Shown piece by piece: positions 26,700-39,888 of a DNA stretch of 64,000 bases. A program made the translations under genes and the position numbers. The notes beneath the pieces are model-generated. The model was not told where the DNA came from, made no database searches, and saw nothing but the letters and a program-made list of their open reading frames with translations. Position 1 is the first letter of the stretch. The number at the start of each line of letters is the position of its first letter. This DNA is from Acanthopleura granulata. Taxonomy: Eukaryota > Mollusca > Polyplacophora > Chitonida > Chitonidae. The stretch is from the NCBI GenBank assembly GCA_016165875.1, contig JABBOT010000023.1, forward strand, positions 1 to 64,000, given 5' to 3'.

Positions 26700-28160
26700 C
26701 GGTTGTGTCGGGGACAAGTGATCTTCCTTAAAGTAGACAGTATTCGAGTTGATCAACCACAAGTGTCTCATACACCCTATGAAAGCCAGTGACATTCATG
26801 GTTCTCCTCTCTCTCCGTCCAGTGGAATAATCTCTAAATCATAAGTCTGATGGTTGACAATGCAAAAGGCTGTCATCTTGTGTATCCCGTCCAAGGAGAC
26901 GTCATCATATTCCTCATGGCCAGCCCATAAGTCATCACTCGATGGTGCTTTTTGCTATGCAAATTTTAATATAGAGGATGCTCTGACACCAATATTATTT
27001 GAAGTTTGCTTTATATTTTACGATACATGTATTTCATTAATTTTCTTATACGAGGTCATTAGCTGAAAATAATAATACTCTAAATCTTAGCCGAAGCCTA
27101 TCCAACCAACCAATCAGTTTATGATCAAATAGCAAGTAAATAGTTTTTGCCTTTTCTCTAAATTTCGATTCAGGTACATGACGGTATTATAGTCTTTCTA
27201 TGTGGAATGAAGGCCAAATGATCTCTTGGCATATATGCCAAGTAATGCACAATATTTCTTCACGTGTCATCTACGCGTTTCTTGGCATTAATAGGTATTA
27301 AATAGCCTGTATTCTTATGTTCGTTCTTGAAATCACAAAAAGAGTGTCAAGTACAAACAATCATTAAACATTTCGTATTTTGGGGCGATTGTTAGACGAT
27401 CGGTGATAGAAGTTTTGTTATGTCCGTAACTGATACATAAGCTATATTTTGAGCACATACAAGTATATTGTATATATTTCTGATGAAGACAAACTACAAA
27501 GTCAAATATGTTTGACTGTATGATGACTGTTTGACTGTCGGAGTTACCTTCGTTCCATTTTATGTATATCATAATCATGTTGCAGTCCATTTAGACGATT
27601 TGAATAAAATTGAAAAATGTGAATCAGTCGATTTTAGTCAAAAGGTGCAAACCGTTCGAAATAAACCTTGTATTTTTCGTTATATACCGTGTGAGCGAGG
27701 CTTTAGAAGCCGCAGTGCACTCTGGCCTATAGGCCTTTCCACAAATTTTCCACTGCTGTCACTTACATGGGTTAATACTGGTCATTCTACTGTGAAACCT
27801 CCAACAAGGATTCTCTTAAATATATGCATAAATATGGGTAAAAGCACAAATACGCGCAAGAAATTATTCGTATACTATAATATATGGATATGGACTGTCA
27901 AATTGTCGAAACGAGAAGTTTTGTATAAATTTGATAATGACGCCCTCATTGAGTTTTCATACTGCTAACATTACACCTTCAGGTAACGTTGCTTTTCCAT
28001 TGCACGAATCAATGGTAATCTCACAGAAGGGTATATATTATAATATGTAATTATTGTATGTGGGCACAAACGATGTATATATATATATTCCAGTAGACTG
28101 ACGCTATAGATACAAGTATGACAACATTATATGTGTACACTAGATTGACACTGGAGTCGG
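26700..28160. other. Spacer without a recognised gene
   Basis: AT-rich host DNA. A plus-strand frame at 27531-27968 (145 residues) has no recognisable domain or splice context. Confidence 0.35.
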
Positions 28161-28163
28161 GAT

Positions 28164-28303
28164 TTACACATACACCTGTGAAGGATTACATCTTTTCGTG
28201 TCCTCAAGTGGAACACCGGTGTGCCGAGCGGACTCCGTGGTACTGACGGGTACGGGAGTTATTACTGGATCGTCTGACTCCTTTGCTAACACCAGAGCAA
28301 TGC
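28164..28303 (-). CDS. Possible alternative last exon of the minus-strand host gene
   Basis: A strong acceptor (TTTTCTATTTCTTGTAG) precedes 28303. The exon opens with two bases completing a codon and reads IALVLAKESDDPVITPVPVS, ending CNPSQVYV and TAA at 28164. The entry phase fits the phase-1 donor at 30481. If read without splicing, the preceding bases extend a hydrophobic stretch. Speculative. Confidence 0.3.
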
Positions 28304-28447
28304 CTACAAGAAATAGAAAAGTCAAGAGACATTTATCACTTGCATTGGTTACATTAACATCAGAATCTTGAGATGTCTTGTTCCTAAATGTACATGTCTT
28401 GGCAAATCTTGCTTTGCCCCATTGGTTTAATCAGTTCCTCACTTGCA

Positions 28448-28605
28448 GCTTTTATTTTTTAATTTTTTGTTTATTTGATTGGGTTTTTTCGCCCTACTCT
28501 TGAATATTTCACTTCTACGACGACGGCCAGCATTATGGTGGGATTAAACCGGTCAGAGCCCTCGGGAAACCCAGCACCATCCGTTGGCAGATCTGCTTGA
28601 ATACT
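28448..28605 (-). repeat. SINE copy, 3' portion, reverse orientation
   Basis: Contains TTGAATATTTCACTTCTACG and GGCCAGCATTATGGTGGG, the complement of the SINE body and tail at 26427 and 34077. The tRNA head is missing. Confidence 0.75.
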
Positions 28606-29631
28606 TAGTAAAGGTAAGCCATTCTTGGAATTCTATAAGGACTGCCCTGCTTGTATATAGGGTGCGAGTTTGTCTAAGAGCAAAACTACTGAAATGATTC
28701 ATGCGTGCAATCATATCACAGTATCAGCCTTTGGTGAGAACTCTGTTCTCTCTGTACCTGGCATGGTTGGCTGAGATAAAAGTATAAGTATGATCTCTTT
28801 GCATTGTTTACATGATATTGTACATTCAGTGTGATGGTAACATAGCATTTTGAGTAATTTTAGGCCAGTGATATCTAAATAATTGTAATTAAGATCATTG
28901 CATTTTTATAACTAATTCTGCTTGAGGCATGATGCTTGGGGTGTGTAAATTGTTATACTTCTTATACATTTATATGAACAGCCAGAGACAAGCACTAAGT
29001 CCGGCAAACTGGTATGCAGCGGGCTGGACTTCATAGGTTACGTGTGATCATTTGCCAACACTGTCATCGCTACTCTGGTTTTACTTTCTATACTGTAATC
29101 TTTCCTATATGTATAGTTCTGTTTGGTAGGAACGTCAATTGAACCTGGTCTAGTGAAGCTAGTATAATGGTATTTTCTTACCAATGATTTGGTTACTTTG
29201 GTTATTGTCCAGCACATGGTGTGAATATGAGGGTGGGTTGGTGGCCCCGGCTGTGCCCTCCAATGTCGGCATGCTGATGGAACTCGGACAGAACAAGGGT
29301 GTCTTTGTCACTGTCAGCACACGCCGGTGATTTTTCCGGGAGAATCGATTATTTCCGCAGTATTCTCTGTCTTTAATTTTGGGAAGATCTCTTTATCACA
29401 TTCAGAGAGTTTTCTATTTGTGAAATACCCCGAGTCTGAGAAGTTGCCTGCGGTTGACGATTTTCCATCTAGAGTTTACAAAGCTTCCACGGCCTCTGAG
29501 GAGCAAGAAATATTCAGGTGATCATCACTCGTAAGTAACGATTTTCTTAATGTCAATTGGTTTATGTCGATATGTATATCAGTCGACGAATCGGGCGATT
29601 CGACCTTTTCAGATGACGAGGAGAGGATCAA

Positions 29632-32600
29632 TTATCGCACCAGTTTCAGCGTTCCGTCGAAGCCTTCTGTCTTAGGGGTACTCTGAGTTATCTCCTGTAG
29701 CGACTCGTAACCTTCATCCCGCTTGGATTTCAAGACAAACTTGTGCGGCGGTTGACATCTGGTATCGCTATCTGACATTAAACAACCGAGCACCTCTTCA
29801 GAGAGACTGTCATCTTGGAACAGATGATCGTCTGGTGTCGAACAACCGGAATTATCTGCAGACAGCACTCCGATAGAGTCATCCTCGCTCCGTGTATAGG
29901 TCTCCTGGTGGATCGTCTGGTCAGGAACACCTGCCGAGCTTTTCATCTCTTCGCTCATAACAATGGTACTGTCCTTGTTGACCACTTCGGTTTGTTTTGT
30001 TTTCTGATTGTTTCTAACCATCCTTGTCGCCCTTGATCGTCGTCTGTCCGTTGCAGAAAACGTTCGACTCAACCGCCGACGTGTGGAACACGGGTGTGCG
30101 AGTTTGGATGGCGGGCTCCGCATTGGAGTTGTCTCAACTTCGTCTGCAAGTGTGCGTCACCTTGTCATATTTAGCAAGGCGAATCAAAGAGGACATACGG
30201 CACAAAGAGATACAAATGAACATAGATTAACTAAAATGAGAAAATGAAAAGTCACTTGTATAGGAAGTAGAAATACGTCACCACGGCATCCCACAATTTT
30301 TAAACAATAAATCGGAAAGAAGTCAATCGGAAAGAAGTCAATATAGGCCCTGTCAATCTAATGACATAGTTGTTAATGCATAGTGAAGGTTACTACGCTG
30401 TTGGAACCGAAATTACCGCTATGATATTACTCTGAGGAGTATTGTGGTCGTTGAAATGATATATGTACTCCGGCTCTGACCTGAGGAGGCAGAGGACAGG
30501 GACACACCCTCCTCGTCCAGACAAACAGTCGGCTTGACTTCATCAAATATACCTGAGAGAAACAGATAAATAACAGAATAGAAAAAAACATGGAGTCATC
30601 AAATACATCTAAGACTGAGACCCTGGCAGACGGAGACATCCAACACAATGGTTGACATCATTTAGCTTGAATTAAAATTAACATCAAAATTAACAGGACA
30701 AGACAACGAGGAGAAACAAGATGGAGTTACGTTCAGAATAATATTGTAAGTGATCTTGTTGCGGATTCTACATCGTGCAGACCTATAGAAAACAGCATGC
30801 AGTATTACATGTATATGGTCAATCTCTCATACAGCCTAATATCACCTCACGTAATCTGGAATCCTATGAAACAATCTGTCGCTAGAAATCCATGTGTATC
30901 AAAATACGAGCTGCTTCGAGCCGATTACGAGGGAAGTTAGTGATTTTTACGCGTAGCCTAGATTACCCTTTGCAGGTGGAACAGATTTATAAACACGGGT
31001 GACGTAGCAGCAAGCCAGCCACTGCTTAAAGACGTGTTGTTTAAGGATCTTCAATGTTGAAATTTGGTCAACATTTTTGTATTTCACATTTTGATGATCA
31101 ATTCTTACATCCTCCTCCTCACGCAGAGATAAAAAAACAAAAAATCGAATTTTAAACGCCTTAAATTTGACAAGTATAACTTTTTGTTAACTAAGGCAGT
31201 TGTGTGTTTTTTGTTCTCACTAATTATGAGGATTCAGTATCCAAGGGGTTCCCTCTGATTGAGGGATTAAGTCTCTGACGGGGATTACATGCCCCTTGTA
31301 AATATGTATTGCCTCCTGCTAACACTTGTGTATAAACTCTGCACCACTGCCTGTGCAGGCTTCTACCTAGACATTCAGGCATTGAGGACCAACAAATTAC
31401 CACCAGAGGAAGGGTTAATAAACATATTACATTTGGATTTGCTCAAAATTGTCAAGAGAAAACATCAATTTCCGCCAGACATTTTGGTCATTTTTTCTCT
31501 CTCCGCTTTGGAGACTTTGGAGTCTTTTGGGGAAATTCTCGTTTATTTCTCAACATAAAGCTTTGCAACTCAGCCACGCATGTAGCTAAATTCCTAAGCT
31601 CCAAAACGGTACCACGAATTTGTCATATCTTTCCTTGTTTTAAACATATTAGTAGAAGAATATCAAAGTTTCCAAAACTTCTAAATTTTTAAAAATTTTT
31701 ATTGAAAGCTTCTGCTGTATCAGATTGTCACGTTGGACGCCTTAGATGACGCTAAATAAGCGTTATTACTTGTCCAACAGAACAGACATATCCACGTTCA
31801 ACTTGAAGGAAGGCGACATTACTGCACCTTTTTCAATTTGACACCGGCGATTCCTTTATTGTTTTCAGTACTAGATCTAATTCGACTAGGCATAGTTCTA
31901 ACTAGGCCACCCAATGAAATCTCGCAGCTCACATCTCCTTATACAAATGATAATCACTGTCTGCCTAGTACACTTAAGCCGAGCATCCTGATTCGACACC
32001 GAACATCTTTGGCTCTGGCAAGGATCCCGAAGGATTTATGGCATAGTGACAATGCAATAATAATACTGAAATCTGAAAACCTGATCACACAGCACCGTGC
32101 CGCGACTTGTTAGAAAGAAAAGGGCATAAGACAACACGACTTCTCAACTACCAAGCTGGCGAGCGGAGAAGCAAAACGCAGATGTATGTATAGTCGGGAA
32201 GCCGCTTGTAACGGGCGCGGTTTTTGTGTACCGTATCGTGGACTTGGAACACCCTTCACATCATCAGGCAAATCTGGTGTGGATGGTTGCTGCTTTTGTT
32301 TCCTTGGCTGTCTTTGCTGTTTGTGCCAATGTTTCTTGTTGCCAGGTTCTTTTGAGGCATGGTTTCGGGCGGAATGCTTCTTACCTGGAGCAAAAAGTGG
32401 AAGGTATCGCACCATATAACTGGAGATACGTTAGGACGTCTTAATTAATGTGATATTAAGAACCCTTTAGAGATTTGTTGTGACCCATCAAAACTGAAGG
32501 TGGGCGGCGTCATTGACATACATCGCTTTTTTTGAATCTTGGGAAGAATGGGAAGTTAAGAGTGGTTCTTTTTAAGGCCAGTAACAAACGGAATTTTGTT

Positions 32601-35600
32601 TATTTATTGAAGTCCCTTAATCTCTTTTGTGTTCAATCAGAAAATACGGTCTCGTCTAACAAAAGTAATGTTGAATCAGTTGAACTGATTTTTAATGGAT
32701 GTTGGCAAAGGGGTATTGACGCCACAGAGGGATAGTTGCCCACCTGTATTGAGGAAAGAGTGTGTAGGACATTCCCCTCTGGACACTCCTCACCCAACCT
32801 AATAAGATACCTTTCTTCTCAAACTTCAGCTCATGAGTTCGGGCACAAGAACAAGGCTTCTAGAGTCGGGTGAATCAGGTGATGCGTGGTGTAAAGGTTT
32901 CATCCAGATGACAACTTTTTCCACCCCAATTAAAGCCTTTCTACCCAGGTAAACATATTTTCACTAAGGTCTAAATATACATGTGGCATGTGGGCCAATG
33001 TATATACGACATCCCATACTGTGTAACATTTGTATCTGAGAAGCGCGTGAGGCTATCCGTAAATATATGTTTGTTGGACGAAAACCGTTCGGACAGTTTG
33101 GTGGCATGATCTATACAGTTATATTCATTACCTCCATCCATCAAAGGTACACTTTCACACAAGTCTAACTCAAATTTTTTGAACCCCTAAATGCTATACT
33201 TAATGGAGAAGTTTTCTGAGGTGAAGAAAAGAAAAACCAAAACAACAAGAAGAAGAAAAAAACAAACAAACAAAAAAACAACAACAAACAAACAAAAAAG
33301 AAAAAAACAGAAACGGCAACCGTGAGTTGAGCACATATAGCTTTGACTTCCGCAGGCTTAAGCATTCTTCAAACATGGAATCTTAGGTGTGTCAGACAAT
33401 GTCGCTATCCATGTAGATGCTGTCTACAGACATATATGTGCAAAGCTTAAGCCATATAGACTTCATATCGTGCGCGGTCGGCAAACACTGGGCAGCCAAG
33501 TTCTACACAAATGTATAAAGTCAATTACATTCAGTTCGATTGTGATCGTCACATTCATCAATGCTATGGATTTCTTCTTACTATATCGGAAATTTGCAGT
33601 AGGGGAAATATATCTTGATATCAATATGGTCCATTGCCATGTATGACAAGAATTTAACGCTTATCGTAATTGTGACATACCCACAGGTGCGTACTGCATG
33701 GATAATATAATGTGATTGGAATGGGTTAGTAAATACCATTTTTATTTAAACTCTGGCGAAGCAGATCTGTCACGTGCTGTCCACTATCGACATATCCTCT
33801 ATTTCCGCTTTTTTTCTTCTCGTGTGATGGTGCTGTCATAAAACAAAGCAATACGTTGTCTGTAGTTTGAAAGAGAAAGAGAGAATATTACAGGAGAGTG
33901 AACATGTGTGGGCTTATCTATGATCTGATCAGACAATGTGCGGAATGCCCGCTTTCATCACACACACGACACAGTATATTGTTGACTATAACCAAGATGG
34001 GATGTACGCTGAATAACAGGATACAATCTATACATAGCCACATATATATTCTTTACCGATTACTGAAAACAAAAAAGGGGCCTGCCTGGCTCAGCTGGTT
34101 AACGCACTAGCGCAGCGTATTGACTCAGAAGCCTCCTACAAATGCGGTCACAAATCCAGCTCATGCTTGCTTCCTCTCCGACCGTACGTGGGAAGGTCTC
34201 CCAGCAACCTGCGGATGGTGGTGCGTTTCCCCCGGGCTCTGCCCGGTTTTCTCCCACGACAATGTTGGCCGCCGGCGTGTAAGTGAAATATTCTTGAGTA
34301 CGGCATAAAACACCAATCAAATGAATAAATAAATCAAATAAAAAGAAACAACAAAGACTGAGATGAATAAAATATGTTCTATATATCCTGGGGCCCATGG
34401 CACGTATGGATATGTATATGATAACATTCCTTCTGTTGTTTCCTCTTCACCACCATAACCATTAACCAATCATAAGTAGTACATATTTAACCTACCTTTT
34501 AATATCCTTGAGATTAACATCGTAGAGTGACTATTTAGTGGATTAATGGCGCTATAAACAGCAATCAAATAAAATGATATATTTAGTGGGTTATTAATCC
34601 GCAAGGACACGCAAACGCAATGCTAGTGAGTCATTAGAGCTTCACCTACATGTGACATCGCCGATATGTTGACTGGTTTATAATGTGGCTAGGACTAACC
34701 TGTGTTGTAAATTTATAAATGTCATCACAAGAAAGTGGCAGCTTTATCCTGATGCAAGGTGTGCCTTGTGTAATAACAGCACTGTCTACTTCATTTATCA
34801 ATCATGTCTGAATAAATTTATTCTGATAATGAAAGGATTTTCAATTAGCTTTTTATCTTCGATGAAAATAACCGCTATGCCACTATAAATAAACTATGTG
34901 GTTGTAGCTTATTTGCTTTCAGCAATTAAGGTAAATAGCCTTTTCTAAAATCAATTGGATATATTTTCTATACAGCTAACCTGACATGTAGATGTCATTT
35001 GATAATATATTCAGCCACTACCAAGAAATATTTTGTTTCAGATCAAGTGATATGGGTAGTGAGACCGGAAGGTATTCTTCTTTTGAGTGACTTGGGTGAT
35101 CTTAAGAGAATAATTTTATTGTCTGTGTTTTCATAGTTAAGTTCGGAGGAAATAACTAAATCGTGAAATACTGATTGATTGTGCGAGAATAACACCATGG
35201 ATTTAAAATTACAGGCGTTTTGTATTTTCATACATAGTATTTCGTTCGCTGTGGTAAATTGAATTGTTTTCACTGAGAATACATGCACTACACGATTTTT
35301 TTTATAACATTGCTAATAAGGGCCGACAAGAAAACATTTGTCGGGTTAATCCCGTTTCCAGTATGTACACTTCCGCTGATTAGCATATAAACACCGTCCA
35401 AATAAACAAATCTGTAGAGATATCGAAGTGCTTGCATGTTTAACCTCAGTCTATTCACACACAACCACTACACGCAGAGAAAACCAAGACAGAATGCCCA
35501 TATAGATATACACGGCGAAGTATTTTGACAACAGAAAAGTGTCGATTTAAAATTTCTTGAGACGTGTTACTTCATTACTGACCAGAAATTCTGCTTCGTG

Positions 35601-36218
35601 TTGTTATTATTACTGCTATACACGTATCTTAGACTGGACATTAAGGCCGGTGCATATGCACGAGGAAGAAAAAGATATACACATTACTAATGCTATGTGC
35701 TGATAGACATTGCATACATTACCGTGCTTATATACGCACATGTGTACAACGTGAAAAGATCTCATTTAAAAGAAAATCTGTATTCTTCACCGCTCATTAC
35801 ACACACATAATATACAGTACACTGTCTATTTTCACGGACCAAAGAATGTATAGGTCAGGTGCACCCCTGGGATAAATTCCTCCATATATAAACTCTGGAA
35901 ACATAATCTTAGTTATATGCGGATGTATTTTGTTGTTAAACGAGTATCTGGGTCTACACTTTATATTCATGTACATATTTACAAACAACAAATTCAAATG
36001 CTGGTTTTATCTGGAAAATGTAGGGTAAATTACACTACATTCGATCCGTAAGGGATAAAAACATAACACATATACGTAAATATGAGCTACACCGAAATAT
36101 TACTGCGGGAATGAGCACTTACCTTGCCCCATCCTGTACGAGTGCCAGGTGCCTTACCGCATGCCTCTCTCTTCAGCGCTGCACTAGCGACAGGAGCACT
36201 TCACCGCCTACACCCCGT
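29632..36218 (-). CDS. Host gene model: spliced, four coding exons, about 248 residues
   Basis: Coding exons on the minus strand: 36218-36123 with ATG at 36132 (ATGGGGCAAG|GTAAGT); 32384-32232; 30552-30481; and 30143 to the TAA at 29632. Acceptors read TTATTAAAG, TTTTTGCTCCAG, TTTCTCTCAG and CACTTGCAG. Every intron is phase 1, and the total of 747 coding bases is divisible by three. The product would begin MGQG (a possible myristoylation start), pass through a Lys/His/Gln/Pro-rich region, then IFDEVKPTVCLDEEG and an Arg-rich stretch (STRRRLSRTFSATDRRRSR), and end in an acidic, Ser-rich, disordered tail (YESLQEITQS). No family is recognised. The 32.3 kb exon is the weakest (donor G|GTACAC). 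Confidence 0.45.
30660..32130. other. Intron or spacer, nothing recognised
   Basis: AT-rich sequence between proposed exons. The plus-strand frame at 31289-31558 has no domain signature. Confidence 0.35.
32420..34070. other. Intron or spacer
   Basis: Low-complexity A-rich stretch at about 33230-33310 (AAC/AAAAAC runs). No gene seen. Confidence 0.35.
34077..34335 (+). repeat. tRNA-headed SINE, copy 2
   Basis: Head GCCTGGCTCAGCTGGTTAAC, body GTGGGAAGGTCTCCCAGCAA and ACAATGTTGGCCGCCGGCG, tail CGGCATAAAACACCAATCAA with AAATAAATAAA. Clearly homologous to the copy at 26427. The box B region is worn. Confidence 0.85.
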
Positions 36219-36439
36219 CTTTAATAACACGGACAGAAAAAGAATGAAATGTCGTTAGTTTGCACACATATGTATACATTCCCGGGGTTCATCATGCGAG
36301 GTCTGTATAAATTATACCGTACTCAGCAGCGGTACATACGGTACACACCAGTTAAATCGAAAATTGTGATCTTCATAGTTCATATGTGCCTTGTAAGTGA
36401 AAAATTCTTGAGTGTGGCGAAATGAAATGGATAAGACTC

Positions 36440-36920
36440 ATTGTGACTCCCCTGTTACACACAGACACTCACTCTGACTGCACTGTTACACACAGACACC
36501 CACCCTGACACCACTGTTACACACAAACACCCACCCTAACACCACTGTTACACACAGACAACCTGACTCCTCTATTACACACGGATGTTCTGCCTGATGT
36601 CACTGCTAAACACGGACTCACACTGACTCCCCTATTACGCACGGGCACCCGCTCTGACACCACTGTTACACACAAACACTCAACTTGACTCCCCTGTTAC
36701 ACATGGACACTCATCGTGACGCCACTATTACACACGGCCGCTCAGTCTGACTCCACTGTTACATACGGGGGCTCAATCTGACTCCACTGTTACACACGGG
36801 CACCAGTTCTGACTCCATTATTACACACGGGCACTCACCGTGACTCCACTGTGACACACGGACACTCACCGTGGCTCGACTCTTACACACAGACACTCAC
36901 CGTGCCTCCACCGTCTCCAG
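36440..36920. repeat. Minisatellite, unit about 34-38 bp
   Basis: Around 13 imperfect copies built from CTGACTCCACTGTTACACAC and GGACACTCACC. It lies in the first intron of the proposed host gene. The short ORF at its end is a by-product of the repeat. Confidence 0.85.
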
Positions 36921-37482
36921 TTATAATACACACTTGTCCCGCCTTCACAAAATTATCACTATAAATTCTCTTTTGTCTGCATTCCACTCTTTCTTTCTCT
37001 TTCTTTCAACGGCAAAGCACGTAGACCTGGAATGTATCCACAGCAGTCGCCCTCAAGAAAGTAACCATGCCGGTCTAGGCCTCAATCCGTAAATCTACGA
37101 AACCGCAACATAAAACATAACAGACTGATAAAGCCAAAATAAAGTGTCAGTGTTTACGAATGGCAGCTATATCTACATCGCCATGCATGTAGATCAAAAT
37201 TAAGTTAAAAATCTTTAATTTTTTCACACATTACACGGTTGAATGTAATCTACTAAAATTGGAAATAACACTAGGTAACTCAATGGAGAAAGTTTTCATA
37301 TTTCAAATTAAAAATTACTGAAGTATATTTATTACATACATACGAGTTTTAAACTGTTTCATTTTTAACAGCACCGCGTGATAATTTTTATTCAACAGTC
37401 TTGTTTCTACACAATACAATTGAACCTAATCATAACCCGCTGTTGTATTTTTATTATGTGTTTGATATAGAAAAAGCCTTAC

Positions 37483-37560
37483 CTGTTGTTGTTACGATAT
37501 GTAAACGATTCACACTGCTGAGATCGTGTGCGAAACTTCTCATTACAGAACAATTATGTC
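37483..37560 (-). other. Possible 5' non-coding exon of the host gene
   Basis: On the minus strand AACAACAG|GTAAGG at 37483/37482 is a good donor. It could join the acceptor at 36218. The exon's upstream limit and promoter were not identified. Confidence 0.3.
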
Positions 37561-37599
37561 CGCTTTCATATTGATTTCAGCAGGACTGGAAGTGTTCCT

Positions 37600-38920
37600 C
37601 AGAGTAGTATAACATTGTTAGCTGCACTACAGCGAAAGAAGTAATGGCCTGGGCCTGCAGAGAAAGGCCAGCACATGAATTAATTTTTTCGCAAGTTATT
37701 GATTGACTTCAAGGCTTACACCGTGCACGCTGTACGATTGATGTCATCGGGACAAATACATAGATTCGAAGAAACTACTGGTGGCCGAGGTAGAGGAGCG
37801 CACATGTAGATTAATAATGTCACTTGGGTCACCTCTGATTAATTGCATGCGACGTCCTTCGTATGGCTCTCACTGCAGCTCCATTATACCCTGTATACTT
37901 CTAGCTTGAAGTTCGTTCAACCACCCAGTCCATAGCTTTCCTATAACGTGAAGTAATTAACCGCAGAGGCTTGAGTAGATCTGGGTTAAGCCACAAGCCG
38001 CGAAAGACCTAATCCGTCACATGCGAGGTGTGTGGAGCAGACGAGAGATCAGCTGGCCCCTACAGAGCTGATACCATACCTGGCCAAGTCAGGTCAACGT
38101 TGTGTCAACAACACAGCAGTGTTAAAGGGAGGAAACAAACCACTCTTTCCACTCCATTCGCCGTCATGGGAGGAGAAAGAAGGGAAAGGAAAGCAAACTA
38201 ACAACGTTAACCCCTGGTAAATACTACAACACTGGAAGATATTTTAAAGACCCATTCCTGAAGATCCTCGAGTAAGGCGGACATTGGAAGAATGCAGACG
38301 ACAACCTCTCGTGTCACGCGGAGAACCGCAGTGACCTGCGGCTATAAACACTACTTTGGGACGCCCGATTCTTTGTTTGTATCGAACCACTAAGCATAAT
38401 TTTCTTTCATCGTTATGTAAGAACTGCGCATCTATTTTAAACATTAAATGTTTATTTTCCACATCTGTTTGCATTGACCACATGCGGGGCACTCATTTAT
38501 ACTTTACCGTGACGAAATGCCGCCTAATGAAAATGACAGAGAAAATTTTAACAAAAATACAAAAACTTAATTAAGCAACCCACTGGTTTCAACTGTGGCG
38601 ATTTTGTACACATACAATTAACGTTCTTCTGTATCCAATGTGAATAAAATGTGATTCGTTGTGAACTGTATGACCCTTTGGCTAACGCAAAACGACAAAA
38701 TTATTGGAATCCATGTGTTTTAATAATACACATGCATTTCTATTATCATTGGTTTTGATGTGAAACAATGTCTTTACAATTATGGTTCTGGGGTGAGCAG
38801 TGTTGAAGCAGTGGTTGAAATTACTCAATGAAAAACGTCATTTGTTATCTCGTAAAGTGCTTTACCTCAATATCGGGTGTATCGGCCGTGTGTCTCGATG
38901 ACAACCTGAACCCTTCTCAT
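37600..38920. other. Spacer without a recognised gene
   Basis: Short frames on both strands, none with domain or splice support. Confidence 0.35.
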
Positions 38921-38929
38921 ACCGCCTGT

Positions 38930-39115
38930 CAGCCATCTGATTCCTTGGCCTTAAATGAGCCCGGATCTAAACCTTATGGAGCATATCTTGGACTTGATTG
39001 CTCGTCGTGTGCAAGCAAGGCATCCGACTGGAAGCTGCCTTGCACGAGGAATGGCAGCGACTTCCCCTTCAGAGTGTCTGGAGGCTGACAGGTGGTATGT
39101 AAAGGGTTCAGGTTG
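38930..39115 (+). pseudogene. Tc1/mariner-like transposase remnant, C-terminal part
   Basis: In one frame SPDLNLMEHILDLIARRVQA resembles the SPDLNPIE-type motif that holds the third catalytic residue of Tc1-like transposases. In another frame AALHEEWQRLPLQSVWRL continues the typical C-terminal helix. A frameshift separates the two. Only about 185 bp remain, so the copy is dead. Confidence 0.7.
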
Positions 39116-39149
39116 TCTGAAGTACTTGTGGATACAAAATAACGACGCG

Positions 39150-39545
39150 ACCCGACTAGAGTTGCACTCATGTCGTTACGTGTATGCCAGACAATTTTAA
39201 AATCCTATGGTCATCAACGACTGGGACCAACTACGTACGACCAGTTGAGCATTTTAACCTCAAAACGCGACTTTGCCCATCTGGTAAGATGGTGTTGGTC
39301 TCTAATTAAATATTAAACTGAATACTGAGTACAAATATAGTGCCGATATTGGTTTGAGTCTCGTCCTTTATTTCTCATCCACGAATGCTTTGAACTCGGC
39401 ATACACGAGAGATTAAGGCCAAGCCAACTCAACTGAGTCGACTCCTCAGCACTCCTGTATGTATTCCAATCGTTATGTGTATGCCAGTCAATTTTAAAAT
39501 CTATTGACATACAACTTCAAAATTGACCAGCATACACGCAACGCC
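39150..39545. repeat. Degenerate repeats with GTGTATGCCAG-CAATTTTAAAATC
   Basis: CGTTACGTGTATGCCAGACA followed by ATTTTAAAATC near 39175 recurs near 39470 as CGTTATGTGTATGCCAGTCA. Related GACTCGAGTCG/CGTTATT motifs appear again at 39900-40370. Confidence 0.6.
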
Positions 39546-39557
39546 GGGGTTATCATT

Positions 39558-39888
39558 AGCAATCATCGTCAGGGAATACATCGAACAGATAAGATTTCCA
39601 ACACTGATATATCGAGACCAGCGAAAATACTGGCTCGAGTGAGACTCGAACTCACGACTTAGGGTGTCTAGCCCCACCACTCTACCAACTGAGACAGCAA
39701 GCCAGATGGAAATGGCTCGCTTGTTAGAGTCCTGTTATATGAAGTGAATGGTTTATTCATAAATACATACAACACTTCTAGTACTATGTACCAACAGATG
39801 GCTCAGTGTTTCGAAAGCAATTAACAATCATCGTCAGAATCTAGTTGGAAATCATATCTATTCGATGTATTCCCTGACGATGATTGCT
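39558..39888. mobile_element. Fold-back (MITE-like) element of about 330 bp
   Basis: AGCAATCATCGTCAGGGAAT with ACATCGAACAGAT at the left is matched, inverted, by ATCTATTCGATGTATTCCCT then GACGATGATTGCT at the right. Arms are about 45 bp. The interior holds the tRNA-like sequence at 39631-39703. Confidence 0.7.
39631..39703 (-). tRNA. tRNA-like sequence (pseudo-tRNA or tRNA-derived repeat)
   Basis: The 73-nt minus-strand sequence has a perfect 5-bp T stem (GTGAG-TTCGAGT-CTCAC), a D-arm with AGTTGGTA, an anticodon stem TGGGG/CCCTA with loop CTAGACA (AGA in the anticodon position), and an acceptor stem with six of seven pairs (GGCTTGC/TCGAGCC). A serine tRNA would need a long variable arm, which is absent. 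It sits inside an inverted-repeat element, so it is more likely tRNA-derived than functional. Confidence 0.5.

Noticed and set aside
27531..27968. 145-residue plus-strand ORF
   Set aside because: Length alone is not remarkable in this much AT-rich DNA; no domain, splice or repeat evidence.
36871..37092. 73-residue plus-strand ORF
   Set aside because: Begins inside a minisatellite and has no domain or splice context.
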